From CAZXCG01 sp964639205 (lineage in GTDB: Bacteria; Bacillota; Clostridia; Oscillospirales; Acutalibacteraceae): a DNA stretch of 46,743 bases. The translations under genes and the position numbers were made by a program. The stretch covers positions 1 to 46,743 of the forward strand of contig CAZXCG010000009.1 in the NCBI GenBank assembly GCA_964639205.1, read 5' to 3'. Below, one piece after another: positions 8,314 through 15,875 of the stretch (its first letter is position 1; each line of letters begins with the position of its first letter). The notes beneath the pieces are model-generated. The model did no database searches. It was not told the DNA's origin and saw nothing but the letters and a program-made list of their open reading frames with translations.

Positions 8314-9442
8314 AATACTGTATTACTGCGCCTGTATTGCTTTAAACAGAATCTTTCTGATTTTTCCGACGGTAAAGAACAGAGTACTGTTTCTTTCGGA
8401 CGTCAGAGGGGAACCGAGCGGCAACTTTAAGTTTGTGTACGATGCAATATGCGGCAATGGATATGATATAAAATTTTCTCTTAAAAAGGACAGACGGATA
8501 AGAAGAAGCCTTGCGCAATGGTTAAAGCAGTGCTATTGGCTTGCAACTTCCGCCTATATACTTCTGGACGACTACTCGGTGAGCACGGCTTATCTTCATG
8601 TGCGCAAAAACCAGGAGCTTGTACAGCTTTGGCACAGCAGCGGAGCCTACAAAAAATTTGCCCACAGCCGCGCCGGCGCTCAGGGCGACATTAAGCGCGT
8701 CCACTCGGGCTATAAGCGCTACACAAAAACAATTACCAGCAGCGAATTTGTAAGACCTTGCTTTGCAGAGGCTTTTTCTATTCCGCTTGAAAACGTTTTG
8801 GCAACGGGAATCCCCCGAACCGATATTTTTTTTGACGAGGAATATATAAAAGGAAAGAAGACCGAAATTTATTCCGATTATCCCGCGCTTAAAGGCAAAA
8901 AGGTGGTTTTGTTCGCTCCCACCTACCGCGCGACGCGCGTAGAGGACGCGGACTACGCCTTCGACCGCTTCGACCCGGCGCGCCTCGCCCGGGAGCTGGG
9001 CGACGGGTACGCCGTTTTAATCAAGTGGCATCCCGCGCTTTATAATAACCTGAAGCTCGGCAAAGTCAGGGGATATACGCCCGAACAGTGCGCAGGCTGT
9101 GTGTACGACGTTTCCGAATCACGCGAGATAAACGACTTTTTGTTGGTTACGGATATACTCGTTACCGATTATTCCTCGGTAATATTCGACTATGCGCTTT
9201 TGGGCAAGCCTATAGTATATTTTATATATGATTTGGAGGAATACCAAAACGGCAGAGGGCTGTATTATCCCTTTGAAGATTATGTCTACGGTCTTACGGC
9301 GCGAAATATGCGGGAGCTTATAAGCGCTGTAAAGGAAGAAAAGCTGTGCGAAGAAAAGCGCGCGGAGTTTATAAGGAAATTTGTTGAAGCAAACGACGGC
9401 AAGGCAACCGAAAGAGCGGTCGGCAGTATTTTCGGGCGTTAA
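8303..9442 (+). CDS. CDP-glycerol glycerophosphotransferase family protein (TagF-like) 3
   Basis: 379 residues, catalytic domain only. Motifs in order: hydrophobic N-terminus, LWHSSG (H111), FAPTYR, IKWHP (H243) and LVTDYSSVIFDYALLGKP. It is closer to the preceding gene than to the first transferase of the operon (shared ARG-rich N-terminal segment, YILLDDY, GIPRTDIFFDEEY versus GIPRTDVFFDSEY). It overlaps the preceding gene by 11 bases. Three different transferases in one operon suggest division of labour, for example a primer enzyme and one or two polymerases, or alternating polyols in the repeat unit. Confidence 0.85.
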   Translation: MLAKILYYCACIALNRIFLIFPTVKNRVLFLSDVRGEPSGNFKFVYDAICGNGYDIKFSLKKDRRIRRSLAQWLKQCYWLATSAYILLDDYSVSTAYLHVRKNQELVQLWHSSGAYKKFAHSRAGAQGDIKRVHSGYKRYTKTITSSEFVRPCFAEAFSIPLENVLATGIPRTDIFFDEEYIKGKKTEIYSDYPALKGKKVVLFAPTYRATRVEDADYAFDRFDPARLARELGDGYAVLIKWHPALYNNLKLGKVRGYTPEQCAGCVYDVSESREINDFLLVTDILVTDYSSVIFDYALLGKPIVYFIYDLEEYQNGRGLYYPFEDYVYGLTARNMRELISAVKEEKLCEEKRAEFIRKFVEANDGKATERAVGSIFGR

Positions 9443-9505
9443 AAGCCCGGTCCGCACGCGCGCAGGCGAGGCTAAAAACCCTCGGCGCGCCGGGGCTTTG
9501 CACGT
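9442..9505 (+). terminator. Possible attenuator hairpin before the exporter genes
   Basis: AAAGCCCGG (9442-9450) can pair with CCGGGGCTTT (9490-9499), and a T5 run follows at 9504-9508. The long GC-rich loop makes this a weak call. If real, it would lower expression of the export genes relative to the synthesis genes. Confidence 0.3.
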
Positions 9506-9523
9506 TTTTGGGAGGAAGCAGTT

Positions 9524-10342
9524 GTGTTTACAAGTATAAAATACGTTTTAAAAGAAAATTTTCAAAACGTATACCGAATATATTGTATTGCAAAGTACGA
9601 GCTTTTAGCGGATATGAGGGATTCCAAGTTCGGAATTTTCTGGAATTTTGCTTCTCCGGCAATACAGGTGCTTACTTACTGGCTGGTGTTCGGCGTAGCC
9701 TGGAACCGCAAGCCGGTCGGCGACGTTGAATATCTGCCGTGGATTGTGGCGGGTTATTCGGTGTGGTGGTTTATTCAGCCCTGCATTACAAACGGGTGCA
9801 GCGCCGTTTTTTCCAAAATAAACGTAATAACCAAAATGAAATTCCCGGTAAGCGTGCTTCCCGCCACGGTTTGCGCCAAGGAGTTTTTCAACCATTGCTG
9901 CATGCTCGCCATAGCGTTTGTAACGCTTTTGATTTGCGGCTATCTGCCGAATTTGTATTGGCTGTGTATAATCTACTACGCCTTTTGCGCGTTTGTACTG
10001 GTTGAATCGGTCGCTATGATACTTTCCGTGCTTACAATGATTTGGCGCGACATTAAAAAGCTTGTCACCTCGCTTATCCGTATGCTTATGTATTTTTCGC
10101 CCGTAATATGGGAATGCCAGTTCGGCAGCAACGTGCCGTACCACAATATACTTAACGCTGTGTTAAAATTGAATCCGCTTTACTACATCATCACGGGCTA
10201 CAGGGACTCCGTGTTTTACAATAAGACTTTTCTTGATCACCCGACCATGACGCTGTATTTCTGGTGTCTTGCGCTTGTGCTTTTTACCGTCGGCTGTACG
10301 CTGATGTATAAGTTTAAGCATAAATTTGTCGATATGATTTGA
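9524..10342 (+). CDS. tagG: ABC transporter permease, teichoic acid / polysaccharide export (TagG-like)
   Basis: A 272-residue ABC-2 permease with about six hydrophobic spans. The N-terminus (YELLADMRDSKFGIFWNF) and the stretch YFSPVIWE followed later by LNPLYYIITGYRD are typical of the TagG/Wzm group that exports wall teichoic acid or O-antigen across the membrane. GTG 9524 follows GGGAGG at good spacing. With the next gene it forms the two-part exporter for the polymer made by the upstream enzymes. The exact cargo is inferred from the operon. Confidence 0.85.
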   Translation: MFTSIKYVLKENFQNVYRIYCIAKYELLADMRDSKFGIFWNFASPAIQVLTYWLVFGVAWNRKPVGDVEYLPWIVAGYSVWWFIQPCITNGCSAVFSKINVITKMKFPVSVLPATVCAKEFFNHCCMLAIAFVTLLICGYLPNLYWLCIIYYAFCAFVLVESVAMILSVLTMIWRDIKKLVTSLIRMLMYFSPVIWECQFGSNVPYHNILNAVLKLNPLYYIITGYRDSVFYNKTFLDHPTMTLYFWCLALVLFTVGCTLMYKFKHKFVDMI

Positions 10343-10403
10343 CCGCAGCGGTCATGCCCGGCGGTTAAAATCGGCGCGGTTTATGCAAACGATGGGAGAG
10401 AAC

Positions 10404-11249
10404 ATGTTGAAATCCGACTACGAAAAATGCGAATACGCAATAGAAATGGAAAACGTTTCAAAAATATACAAGCTTAAAAAGGACGGCAAAAACACAGGCG
10501 AAAACAAGAGCTTTTACGCGCTCAAGGACATTAACCTGAAAATAAAAAGGGGCGACGTTGTGGGTCTGCTCGGAACCAACGGAAGCGGCAAATCTACCCT
10601 GTCGCTTGTGCTTTCGGGAATTTCCGACATTGACGAAGGGCACATCACAGTCAACGGCGAGCAGGCGCTTGTCGCCATAAACACCGGTCTTAACAATCAG
10701 CTTACCGGGCTTGAAAACATCAACGTAAAAGGCGCGCTGCTCGGGCTCAACAAAAAGCGTATACAGGAGATTACCGAGGGCGTTATCGATTTTGCCGAGC
10801 TGGGGGATTTTCTTTATCAGCCGGTAAAAAAATATTCAAGCGGGATGAAGTCCCGGCTGGGCTTTTCCATTTCATTGGCTTTAAATCCGGATGTTTTCAT
10901 TATCGACGAGGCGCTCTCCGTAGGCGACAAGGGCTTTGCAAAAAAATGCCTGAACCGTATGATGCAGCTCAGAGACGAGGAAGAAAAGACCATACTGTTT
11001 ATATCTCACTCTTTGCCGCAGGTATTGGAATTTTGCAAAAGCGGCGTATGGATTGAGGGCGGAAGGCTTGTTGAAACCGGTGAAATCGGCGATGTTTGCG
11101 AGCATTATTCCGATTATGTTGACAAGATAAATTCGCTGACTGCGTCGGAAAAAAAGATGTTCCTGGAGGAAAAATTCCAGCAAAGAGTTATTGTTGAAGA
11201 CGAGCCCTCCGGAGTTAAAGGTATTTTAAGGAAAATAATAAAGCGTTAA
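10404..11249 (+). CDS. tagH: ABC transporter ATP-binding protein, teichoic acid / polysaccharide export (TagH-like)
   Basis: An ATPase of 281 residues. Walker A is GTNGSGKS, the signature is YSSGMKSRLG and Walker B is VFIIDEALSVGD, with a switch histidine in LFISHS. The DEALSVGD and SSGMKSRL wording is typical of the TagH/Wzt subgroup. Unlike full TagH it lacks the long C-terminal domain and stops about 60 residues after the core. I chose ATG 10404, which has GGGAGAG just before it; ATG 10383 is in frame but has no ribosome binding site. It is the last gene of the operon; no clear terminator follows. Confidence 0.85.
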   Translation: MLKSDYEKCEYAIEMENVSKIYKLKKDGKNTGENKSFYALKDINLKIKRGDVVGLLGTNGSGKSTLSLVLSGISDIDEGHITVNGEQALVAINTGLNNQLTGLENINVKGALLGLNKKRIQEITEGVIDFAELGDFLYQPVKKYSSGMKSRLGFSISLALNPDVFIIDEALSVGDKGFAKKCLNRMMQLRDEEEKTILFISHSLPQVLEFCKSGVWIEGGRLVETGEIGDVCEHYSDYVDKINSLTASEKKMFLEEKFQQRVIVEDEPSGVKGILRKIIKR

Positions 11250-11290
11250 ACCCGATTTTGCCCTCACGGCCTGCCAAAGCAAAAACGGCG

Positions 11291-11336
11291 CGCGAGTATT
11301 CGCGAGTATTTGGAAGCATTTTAAAGCATTTTAAAG
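11291..11336. repeat. Two adjacent 10-bp tandem duplications
   Basis: CGCGAGTATT occurs twice in a row at 11291-11310, and AAGCATTTTA occurs twice at 11314-11333 followed by a partial third AAG. Both have the same 10-bp period although their sequences differ. They lie about 40 bases upstream of the rplM -35 box. Confidence 0.7.
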
Positions 11337-11373
11337 TTTTGCAAAACTAAATTAAATTTTTCGTAAAAAAGTG

Positions 11374-11402
11374 TTGACATTACGGGCAAGGCGTGATATT
11401 AT
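11374..11402 (+). promoter_or_regulatory. rplM-rpsI promoter
   Basis: A perfect TTGACA (11374-11379), a 17-base spacer and TATTAT (11397-11402). The leader to the rplM start is only about 45 bases, too short for a large structured ribosomal-protein leader. Confidence 0.8.
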
Positions 11403-11454
11403 TATTCTCGCAAAAATAAAGAAAGAAGAATAATTAATACGGAGGAAATAAGCT

Positions 11455-11883
11455 ATGTCAACCTATATGGCAAAAAAAGCCGAAGTTGAGCGCAAGTGGT
11501 ATGTAATCGACGCTGCGGGCAAGCCCCTCGGCAGAGTTGCAGCGCAAGCCGCCGTTTTGCTCAGAGGCAAGCATAAAGCAACCTTTACGCCCCACGTCGA
11601 TTGCGGCGATCACGTAATCGTCATCAATTGCAGGGACGCTGTTCTTACAGGTCATAAGCTCACGCAGAAAAAGTGGCGTCGCCACACCGGGTATATCGGT
11701 CATCTTAAGGAAACAAGCTACGGCATTTTAATGGAGACAAAGCCCGAAAAGGCAATGGAGCTTGCCGTTAAGGGCATGCTTCCGGACAACACAATCGGCA
11801 GAAACGCGCTGCTCAGGCTGAGGCTTTTTGCCGGCGCCGAGCATAACCATCAGGCGCAAAAGCCCGAAAATTGGGAAATGTAA
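11455..11883 (+). CDS. rplM: 50S ribosomal protein L13
   Basis: 142 residues, the normal length for bacterial L13. Recognised from RKWYVIDAAGKPLGRVA near the start, the DHVIVINC segment, and the conserved LRLRLFAGAEHNHQAQKP end. ATG 11455 follows GGAGG. L13 binds 23S rRNA early in 50S assembly. It is followed after 17 bases by rpsI, the usual rplM-rpsI pair. Confidence 0.97.
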   Translation: MSTYMAKKAEVERKWYVIDAAGKPLGRVAAQAAVLLRGKHKATFTPHVDCGDHVIVINCRDAVLTGHKLTQKKWRRHTGYIGHLKETSYGILMETKPEKAMELAVKGMLPDNTIGRNALLRLRLFAGAEHNHQAQKPENWEM

Positions 11884-11900
11884 GGAAGGGGGACGCTTAA

Positions 11901-12268
11901 ATGTACGATAAGGCACCATTTTTTTACGGAACCGGCAGAAGGAAAAGCTCTGTCGCAAGAGTAAGATTATATAAGGGAACAGGCAAAATCACAATCAATA
12001 ACAGAGATATTGACGATTACTTCGGTCTCGAAACTCTCAAGCTCATAGTAAGACAGCCCCTCGTTCTGACCGAAACCGGCGAAAGGTTCGACGTTGTATG
12101 CACGGTTGCCGGCGGCGGAGTAACCGGTCAGGCAGGCGCAATCCGTCACGGTATTTCCAGAGCGTTGCTCCAGTACGACAGCGAGGCTCTCAGACCCGCG
12201 CTTAAAAAGGCGGGCTTCCTCACGCGCGACCCGAGAATGAAAGAACGCAAAAAGTACGGTCTCAAGGC
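11901..12268 (+). CDS. rpsI: 30S ribosomal protein S9, 3' end lost in assembly gap
   Basis: The first 122 or so residues of S9 are present, from FYGTGRRKSSVARVRL through GGGVTGQAGAIRHGISRAL to DPRMKERKKYGLK. The family is about 130 residues and normally ends in a basic tail (KARRxxQFSKR), so only around eight residues are missing. The sequence enters a run of exactly 100 N at 12269. The truncation is therefore due to the assembly, not to the organism. GGAAGGGGG precedes ATG 11901. Confidence 0.95.
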
Positions 12269-12368
12269 NNNNNNNNNNNNNNNNNNNNNNNNNNNNNNNN
12301 NNNNNNNNNNNNNNNNNNNNNNNNNNNNNNNNNNNNNNNNNNNNNNNNNNNNNNNNNNNNNNNNNNNN
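12269..12368. other. Assembly gap (100 N)
   Basis: Exactly 100 unknown bases, the usual placeholder for a scaffold gap of unknown size. Genes on either side should not be assumed to be adjacent. An AT-rich low-complexity stretch (12369-12420, repeats of AAAATATAAAAT type) borders the gap on the right. Confidence 0.98.
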
Positions 12369-12518
12369 TGTTATAATATAATATATAAAATATAAAATAA
12401 AAATATAAAATAAAAAAACATAAGCAAAATAACCAATTATTTATCTGCAAAACAAATTTTTATTTGGTTGAGCGGCGCGTACATCAAACGGCGTTAACGG
12501 TAGTTTGCACAGAATATA

Positions 12519-12540
12519 ATGACGGGGCAAAGCCCCTTAT
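12519..12540 (-). repeat. Dispersed palindromic element, copy 2
   Basis: ATGACGGGGCAAAGCCCCTT lies in the 5' region of the first lipoprotein gene, about 20 bases before its start codon. It forms a 5-bp GC stem over an AAA loop. In mRNA this hairpin would sit just upstream of the ribosome binding site. Confidence 0.75.
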
Positions 12541-12559
12541 CGAACCAAAGGGTAAGTGT

Positions 12560-13369
12560 ATGAAAAAAATTTTGGCTTTACTAATTGCATTTGCTCTGCT
12601 GATTTCCTGCGCGGGGTGTTCCTTTAACGATGCAATGCAGTCGTTTTCAAACCGAACGCTTGAAAGCGTCGGCAATGATATAAAGAACGAAATACAGCAC
12701 ATAGGTCACGACCCGGTCACCACTCAGCATATAACCTTTTACGAGCTTAACCAGCCCTATACCGGTTTTAAAGACGCTGGATCCCGCAATCTTTCCATGA
12801 CTTTCAAAAGTCTTTCGCTGGTTACGGATTTTAACGGCGGTCAGATAAATACGGAGAATATCTGCTTTACTACGGCCATAGGTGAGGAAATTATTCCGAC
12901 GGACGAAACAAAAACAAGCTTCCGGTTTGACGATGACTGGAGCATGCTTATAGCTGAGGTTGAGTTTTTAAACACCTCCGACGTTGATGAGCTCACAGAC
13001 GGCTTGTTCTTCCCCGGTTCATACCTGGAAAAGATGTTAGGCGATACCCGCGAATGCGATTTAAAGTACGAAAAGCTTGTCAGTACGCGAAGATATATTG
13101 AGTATATACCCGCCGAAGGCGCGAGCGTGGCTACGGGTTTAAAGGAATACGGTCAGTTTTCAATCAGAAATAACGAGCCTTTGAATGTGACCTACGGCTT
13201 TTACTGCCAAAACAGCGAGATAAAGGAAATATACGACGGCGGAGGTTTTGTGGCAATCGAGCTTAATCTAAGCGACAGATCCATTGTTACGAGCAATAAC
13301 GGCGATGAGGACTGGTATCTTAACTGCATAGAAATTCCGCGGGAGGTATTTGCCGAAATACTGGATTAG
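12560..13369 (+). CDS. Predicted lipoprotein, tandem copy A
   Basis: 269 residues starting at ATG 12560 (weak AAAGGGTAA upstream). The N-terminus is MKK, a hydrophobic run and LISCAGCS, a lipobox with two candidate lipidation cysteines, so the protein should be anchored outside the membrane. I do not recognise the mature domain. Its C-terminal third (NEPLNVTYGFYCQNSEIKE and IEIPREVFAEILD) is clearly related to the smaller lipoprotein at 14327, which has TPLHATFGVVLNISEIKQ and VMIPSEIFSDVL. It stands at the head of an ABC transporter cassette and may bind or sense the transported molecule, but that is inference. The upstream region holds the palindromic element and sits close to the assembly gap. 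Confidence 0.8.
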   Translation: MKKILALLIAFALLISCAGCSFNDAMQSFSNRTLESVGNDIKNEIQHIGHDPVTTQHITFYELNQPYTGFKDAGSRNLSMTFKSLSLVTDFNGGQINTENICFTTAIGEEIIPTDETKTSFRFDDDWSMLIAEVEFLNTSDVDELTDGLFFPGSYLEKMLGDTRECDLKYEKLVSTRRYIEYIPAEGASVATGLKEYGQFSIRNNEPLNVTYGFYCQNSEIKEIYDGGGFVAIELNLSDRSIVTSNNGDEDWYLNCIEIPREVFAEILD

Positions 13370-13455
13370 GCTTTAAGTGGGTCGTATGATTACGCAAATT
13401 AACCGAGAGAGGCGCGTACATCAAACGGCGTTAACGGTAGTTTGCACAGAATATA

Positions 13456-13477
13456 ATGACGGGGCAAAGCCCCTTAT
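13456..13477 (-). repeat. Dispersed palindromic element, copy 3
   Basis: Identical to copy 2 because it lies in the second unit of the tandem duplication, again about 20 bases before the start codon. Confidence 0.75.
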
Positions 13478-13496
13478 CGAACCAAAGGGTAAGTGT

Positions 13497-14306
13497 ATGA
13501 AAAAAATTTTGGCTTTACTAATTGCATTTGCTCTGCTGATTTCCTGCGCGGGGTGTTCCTTTAACGATGCAATGCAGTCGTTTTCAAACCGAACGCTTGA
13601 AAGCGTCGGCAATGATATAAAGAACGAAATACAGCACATAGGTCACGACCCGGTCACCACTCAGCATATAACCTTTTACGAGCTTAACCAGCCCTATACC
13701 GGTTTTAAAGACGCTGGATCCCGCAATCTTTCCATGACTTTCAAAAGTCTTTCGCTGGTTACGGATTTTAACGGCGGTCAGATAAATACGGAGAATATCT
13801 GCTTTACTACGGCCATAGGTGAGGAAATTATTCCGACGGACGAAACAAAAACAAGCTTCCGGTTTGACGATGACTGGAGCATGCTTATAGCTGAGGTTGA
13901 GTTTTTAAACACCTCCGACGTTGATGAGCTCACAGACGGCTTGTTCTTCCCCGGTTCATACCTGGAAAAGATGTTAGGCGATACCCGCGAATGCGATTTA
14001 AAGTACGAAAAGCTTGTCAGTACGCGAAGATATATTGAGTATATACCCGCCGAAGGCGCGAGCGTGGCTACGGGTTTAAAGGAATACGGTCAGTTTTCAA
14101 TCAGAAATAACGAGCCTTTGAATGTGACCTACGGCTTTTACTGCCAAAACAGCGAGATAAAGGAAATATACGACGGCGGAGGTTTTGTGGCAATCGAGCT
14201 TAATCTAAGCGACAGATCCATTGTTACGAGCAATAACGGCGATGAGGACTGGTATCTTAACTGCATAGAAATTCCGCGGGAGGTATTTGCCGAAATACTG
14301 GATTAG
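13497..14306 (+). CDS. Predicted lipoprotein, tandem copy B
   Basis: Identical in all 269 residues to the preceding gene, including signal peptide and lipobox. Starts at ATG 13497 with the same weak ribosome binding site. Two genes making the same lipoprotein would raise its dose relative to the transporter. If the duplication is an assembly artefact, only one copy exists. The function is unknown; the neighbours are a third, diverged lipoprotein and ABC-2 permeases. Confidence 0.8.
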   Translation: MKKILALLIAFALLISCAGCSFNDAMQSFSNRTLESVGNDIKNEIQHIGHDPVTTQHITFYELNQPYTGFKDAGSRNLSMTFKSLSLVTDFNGGQINTENICFTTAIGEEIIPTDETKTSFRFDDDWSMLIAEVEFLNTSDVDELTDGLFFPGSYLEKMLGDTRECDLKYEKLVSTRRYIEYIPAEGASVATGLKEYGQFSIRNNEPLNVTYGFYCQNSEIKEIYDGGGFVAIELNLSDRSIVTSNNGDEDWYLNCIEIPREVFAEILD

Positions 14307-14326
14307 GCTTTAGACGGGGAGGATAT

Positions 14327-15007
14327 ATGAAAAGGACAGCGGCCGTTTTTGCAATTGTTTTTTTTGCCGTATTTTTTACCGCGTGCGATAATCCCTTCAG
14401 CCGCGATTTAAGCAATCAGCCTGTTCAAACGGCTGTGAACAAAAATATTGACAATACCTTTTACGATATGGGCGAATATATAACCTTGCAGGGCTATTTC
14501 CAGTTGGGTATGTCGATTAAAATAGACAGCTTTAAAGTTCTTACCGATTTGGATGAGCTGGAGTCCGACTATTTTGTAGATGTAGAAAACGACGAGCTCA
14601 AAGCCGATGAGGTTATGCTTTTATACGAAGCGGAAATAATTCAAAAGGCGGACGAAACGGTTTTATACTATGATTTGCGGTATCCGTTAATGTTTGTGGT
14701 GGACGTAACACAGGACGGTATGATGGCGGAAGACATAGACGACTATGTGCTTACGGACGATTTTAATTATACAACCTATGTTCCGGTGGAGGGTCAGGAG
14801 CATGCCACAAATTATATGAATTTTGACGCGATGACAAACACTCCGCTGCACGCGACCTTCGGCGTTGTTTTAAATATCTCCGAAATAAAACAGGTTTTTG
14901 ATTCCGGCAATCGATTGGCGCTTATGGTGGAACGCGTAGCCGAAAACGACATGGTGCGTTCGGAGTCGGTTATGATACCGTCTGAAATTTTCAGCGATGT
15001 ATTGTAG
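14327..15007 (+). CDS. Predicted lipoprotein, diverged paralogue
   Basis: 226 residues after a strong GGGGAGG. The signal sequence ends in FFTACDN, a lipobox. The mature part shares with the two upstream copies a pattern of acidic segments, a Y(V/I)P.EG motif, (N/T)xPL(N/H).T(Y/F)G, SEIK and an I P x E (V/I) F ending, so the three are paralogues at clearly different divergence. This suggests an old duplication plus a very recent one. It lies 20 bases after copy B and 17 bases before the first permease gene, so cotranscription is likely. Function is unknown. Confidence 0.8.
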   Translation: MKRTAAVFAIVFFAVFFTACDNPFSRDLSNQPVQTAVNKNIDNTFYDMGEYITLQGYFQLGMSIKIDSFKVLTDLDELESDYFVDVENDELKADEVMLLYEAEIIQKADETVLYYDLRYPLMFVVDVTQDGMMAEDIDDYVLTDDFNYTTYVPVEGQEHATNYMNFDAMTNTPLHATFGVVLNISEIKQVFDSGNRLALMVERVAENDMVRSESVMIPSEIFSDVL

Positions 15008-15024
15008 AACAGGGCGGAAGCAAA

Positions 15025-15873
15025 ATGTTTTTAAAAATTCTTAAATACGATATACGCAATTCTTTTTTAAAAAAACCGTTCAAGCCGCTTATTGCGGCTG
15101 CGCTTTTCGTAATTTTTCTGTTTGACATATACAACCGCATAAACACGACATCTTCACTAAGCGCCGAAAATATGACCTTTATGGACTGCTGCTTTTGCTT
15201 TTGGCGCGGAATGGGCGAATACACTCCTTCCAAGACTAATATTTTTGAATTTCCCGCTATGTGGGCGCTGTTCCATTTTCTGATACTTTATTTTGTCCTT
15301 TACTACCCGTACAAAGACCTTATGGGTCAGGGCAGACAGGTGCTTGTTCTTTCGCGTTCGCGCCGAAGCTGGTGGTACTCCAAATGTATAACGACCGTTA
15401 TATGGGTGCTGGCGTATTTTGTGCTGGCATGGCTTGAAATCGCGGTATTTTGCTTATGCATGGGAATAAAGCTTTCGCTTTCGCTTACAAGCAGCGCCGT
15501 GAGCGCCTTTGTGTCCGCTTCGGGGGATGGAGCCTTTATTACCTCCTTTTACCTCGAGCATACAATGGTTATCACGGTGTTTATTCTGCCCTTTTTGGTA
15601 ACTGTTGGGCTTGCGCTTTTACAGCAGCTTTTGTCCCTTATTATTCGTCCCTTGTACAGCTACATAGTTACGGTTGCGATTTTGCTTGCTTCCGCCTATT
15701 ATATGAATCCGTTTATGATAGGTAACTATGCCATGACGGAAAGGAGCGATCTTGTCCTTTCAAACGGAGTGAACGAATATTTGGGACTGCTGCTCTGCGC
15801 CGTGCTGATTTTGGCAAGCGTTATTGCCGGGGATATTATATTTAAAAGATATGACATCCTGAACAAGGAGTAG
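15025..15873 (+). CDS. ABC-2 type membrane protein (permease) 1
   Basis: 282 residues with about six hydrophobic segments and a short basic N-terminus (MFLKILKYDIRNSF). A cytoplasmic loop has GRQVLVLSRSRRSWWYSKC, repeated almost exactly in the next gene (GRMVLVYSRSRKSFWYSKC), so the two are paralogues that may form a heterodimeric channel. GGCGGAAG precedes ATG 15025. The ATPase partner is at 16738. Such cassettes export peptides, drugs or lipids, or give self-protection against antimicrobial peptides; the sequence does not say which. Confidence 0.8.
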   Translation: MFLKILKYDIRNSFLKKPFKPLIAAALFVIFLFDIYNRINTTSSLSAENMTFMDCCFCFWRGMGEYTPSKTNIFEFPAMWALFHFLILYFVLYYPYKDLMGQGRQVLVLSRSRRSWWYSKCITTVIWVLAYFVLAWLEIAVFCLCMGIKLSLSLTSSAVSAFVSASGDGAFITSFYLEHTMVITVFILPFLVTVGLALLQQLLSLIIRPLYSYIVTVAILLASAYYMNPFMIGNYAMTERSDLVLSNGVNEYLGLLLCAVLILASVIAGDIIFKRYDILNKE

Positions 15874-15875
15874 AA

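Larger units (their letters stand above)
12474..13375 (+). repeat. 902-bp tandem duplication, unit 1
   Basis: This segment and 13411-14312 are identical as far as I can compare them, with an offset of 937 bases. The unit includes about 86 bases of upstream region, a whole lipoprotein gene and six bases past its stop. A unique 35-base spacer (13376-13410) separates the copies. Absence of any difference means a very recent duplication, active gene conversion or an assembly artefact; the nearby gap favours caution. Confidence 0.9.
13411..14312 (+). repeat. 902-bp tandem duplication, unit 2
   Basis: Second identical unit; see unit 1 at 12474-13375. The left boundary is at GGCGCGTACATC and the right boundary is GGCTTTA, after which the two copies diverge. 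Confidence 0.9.
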
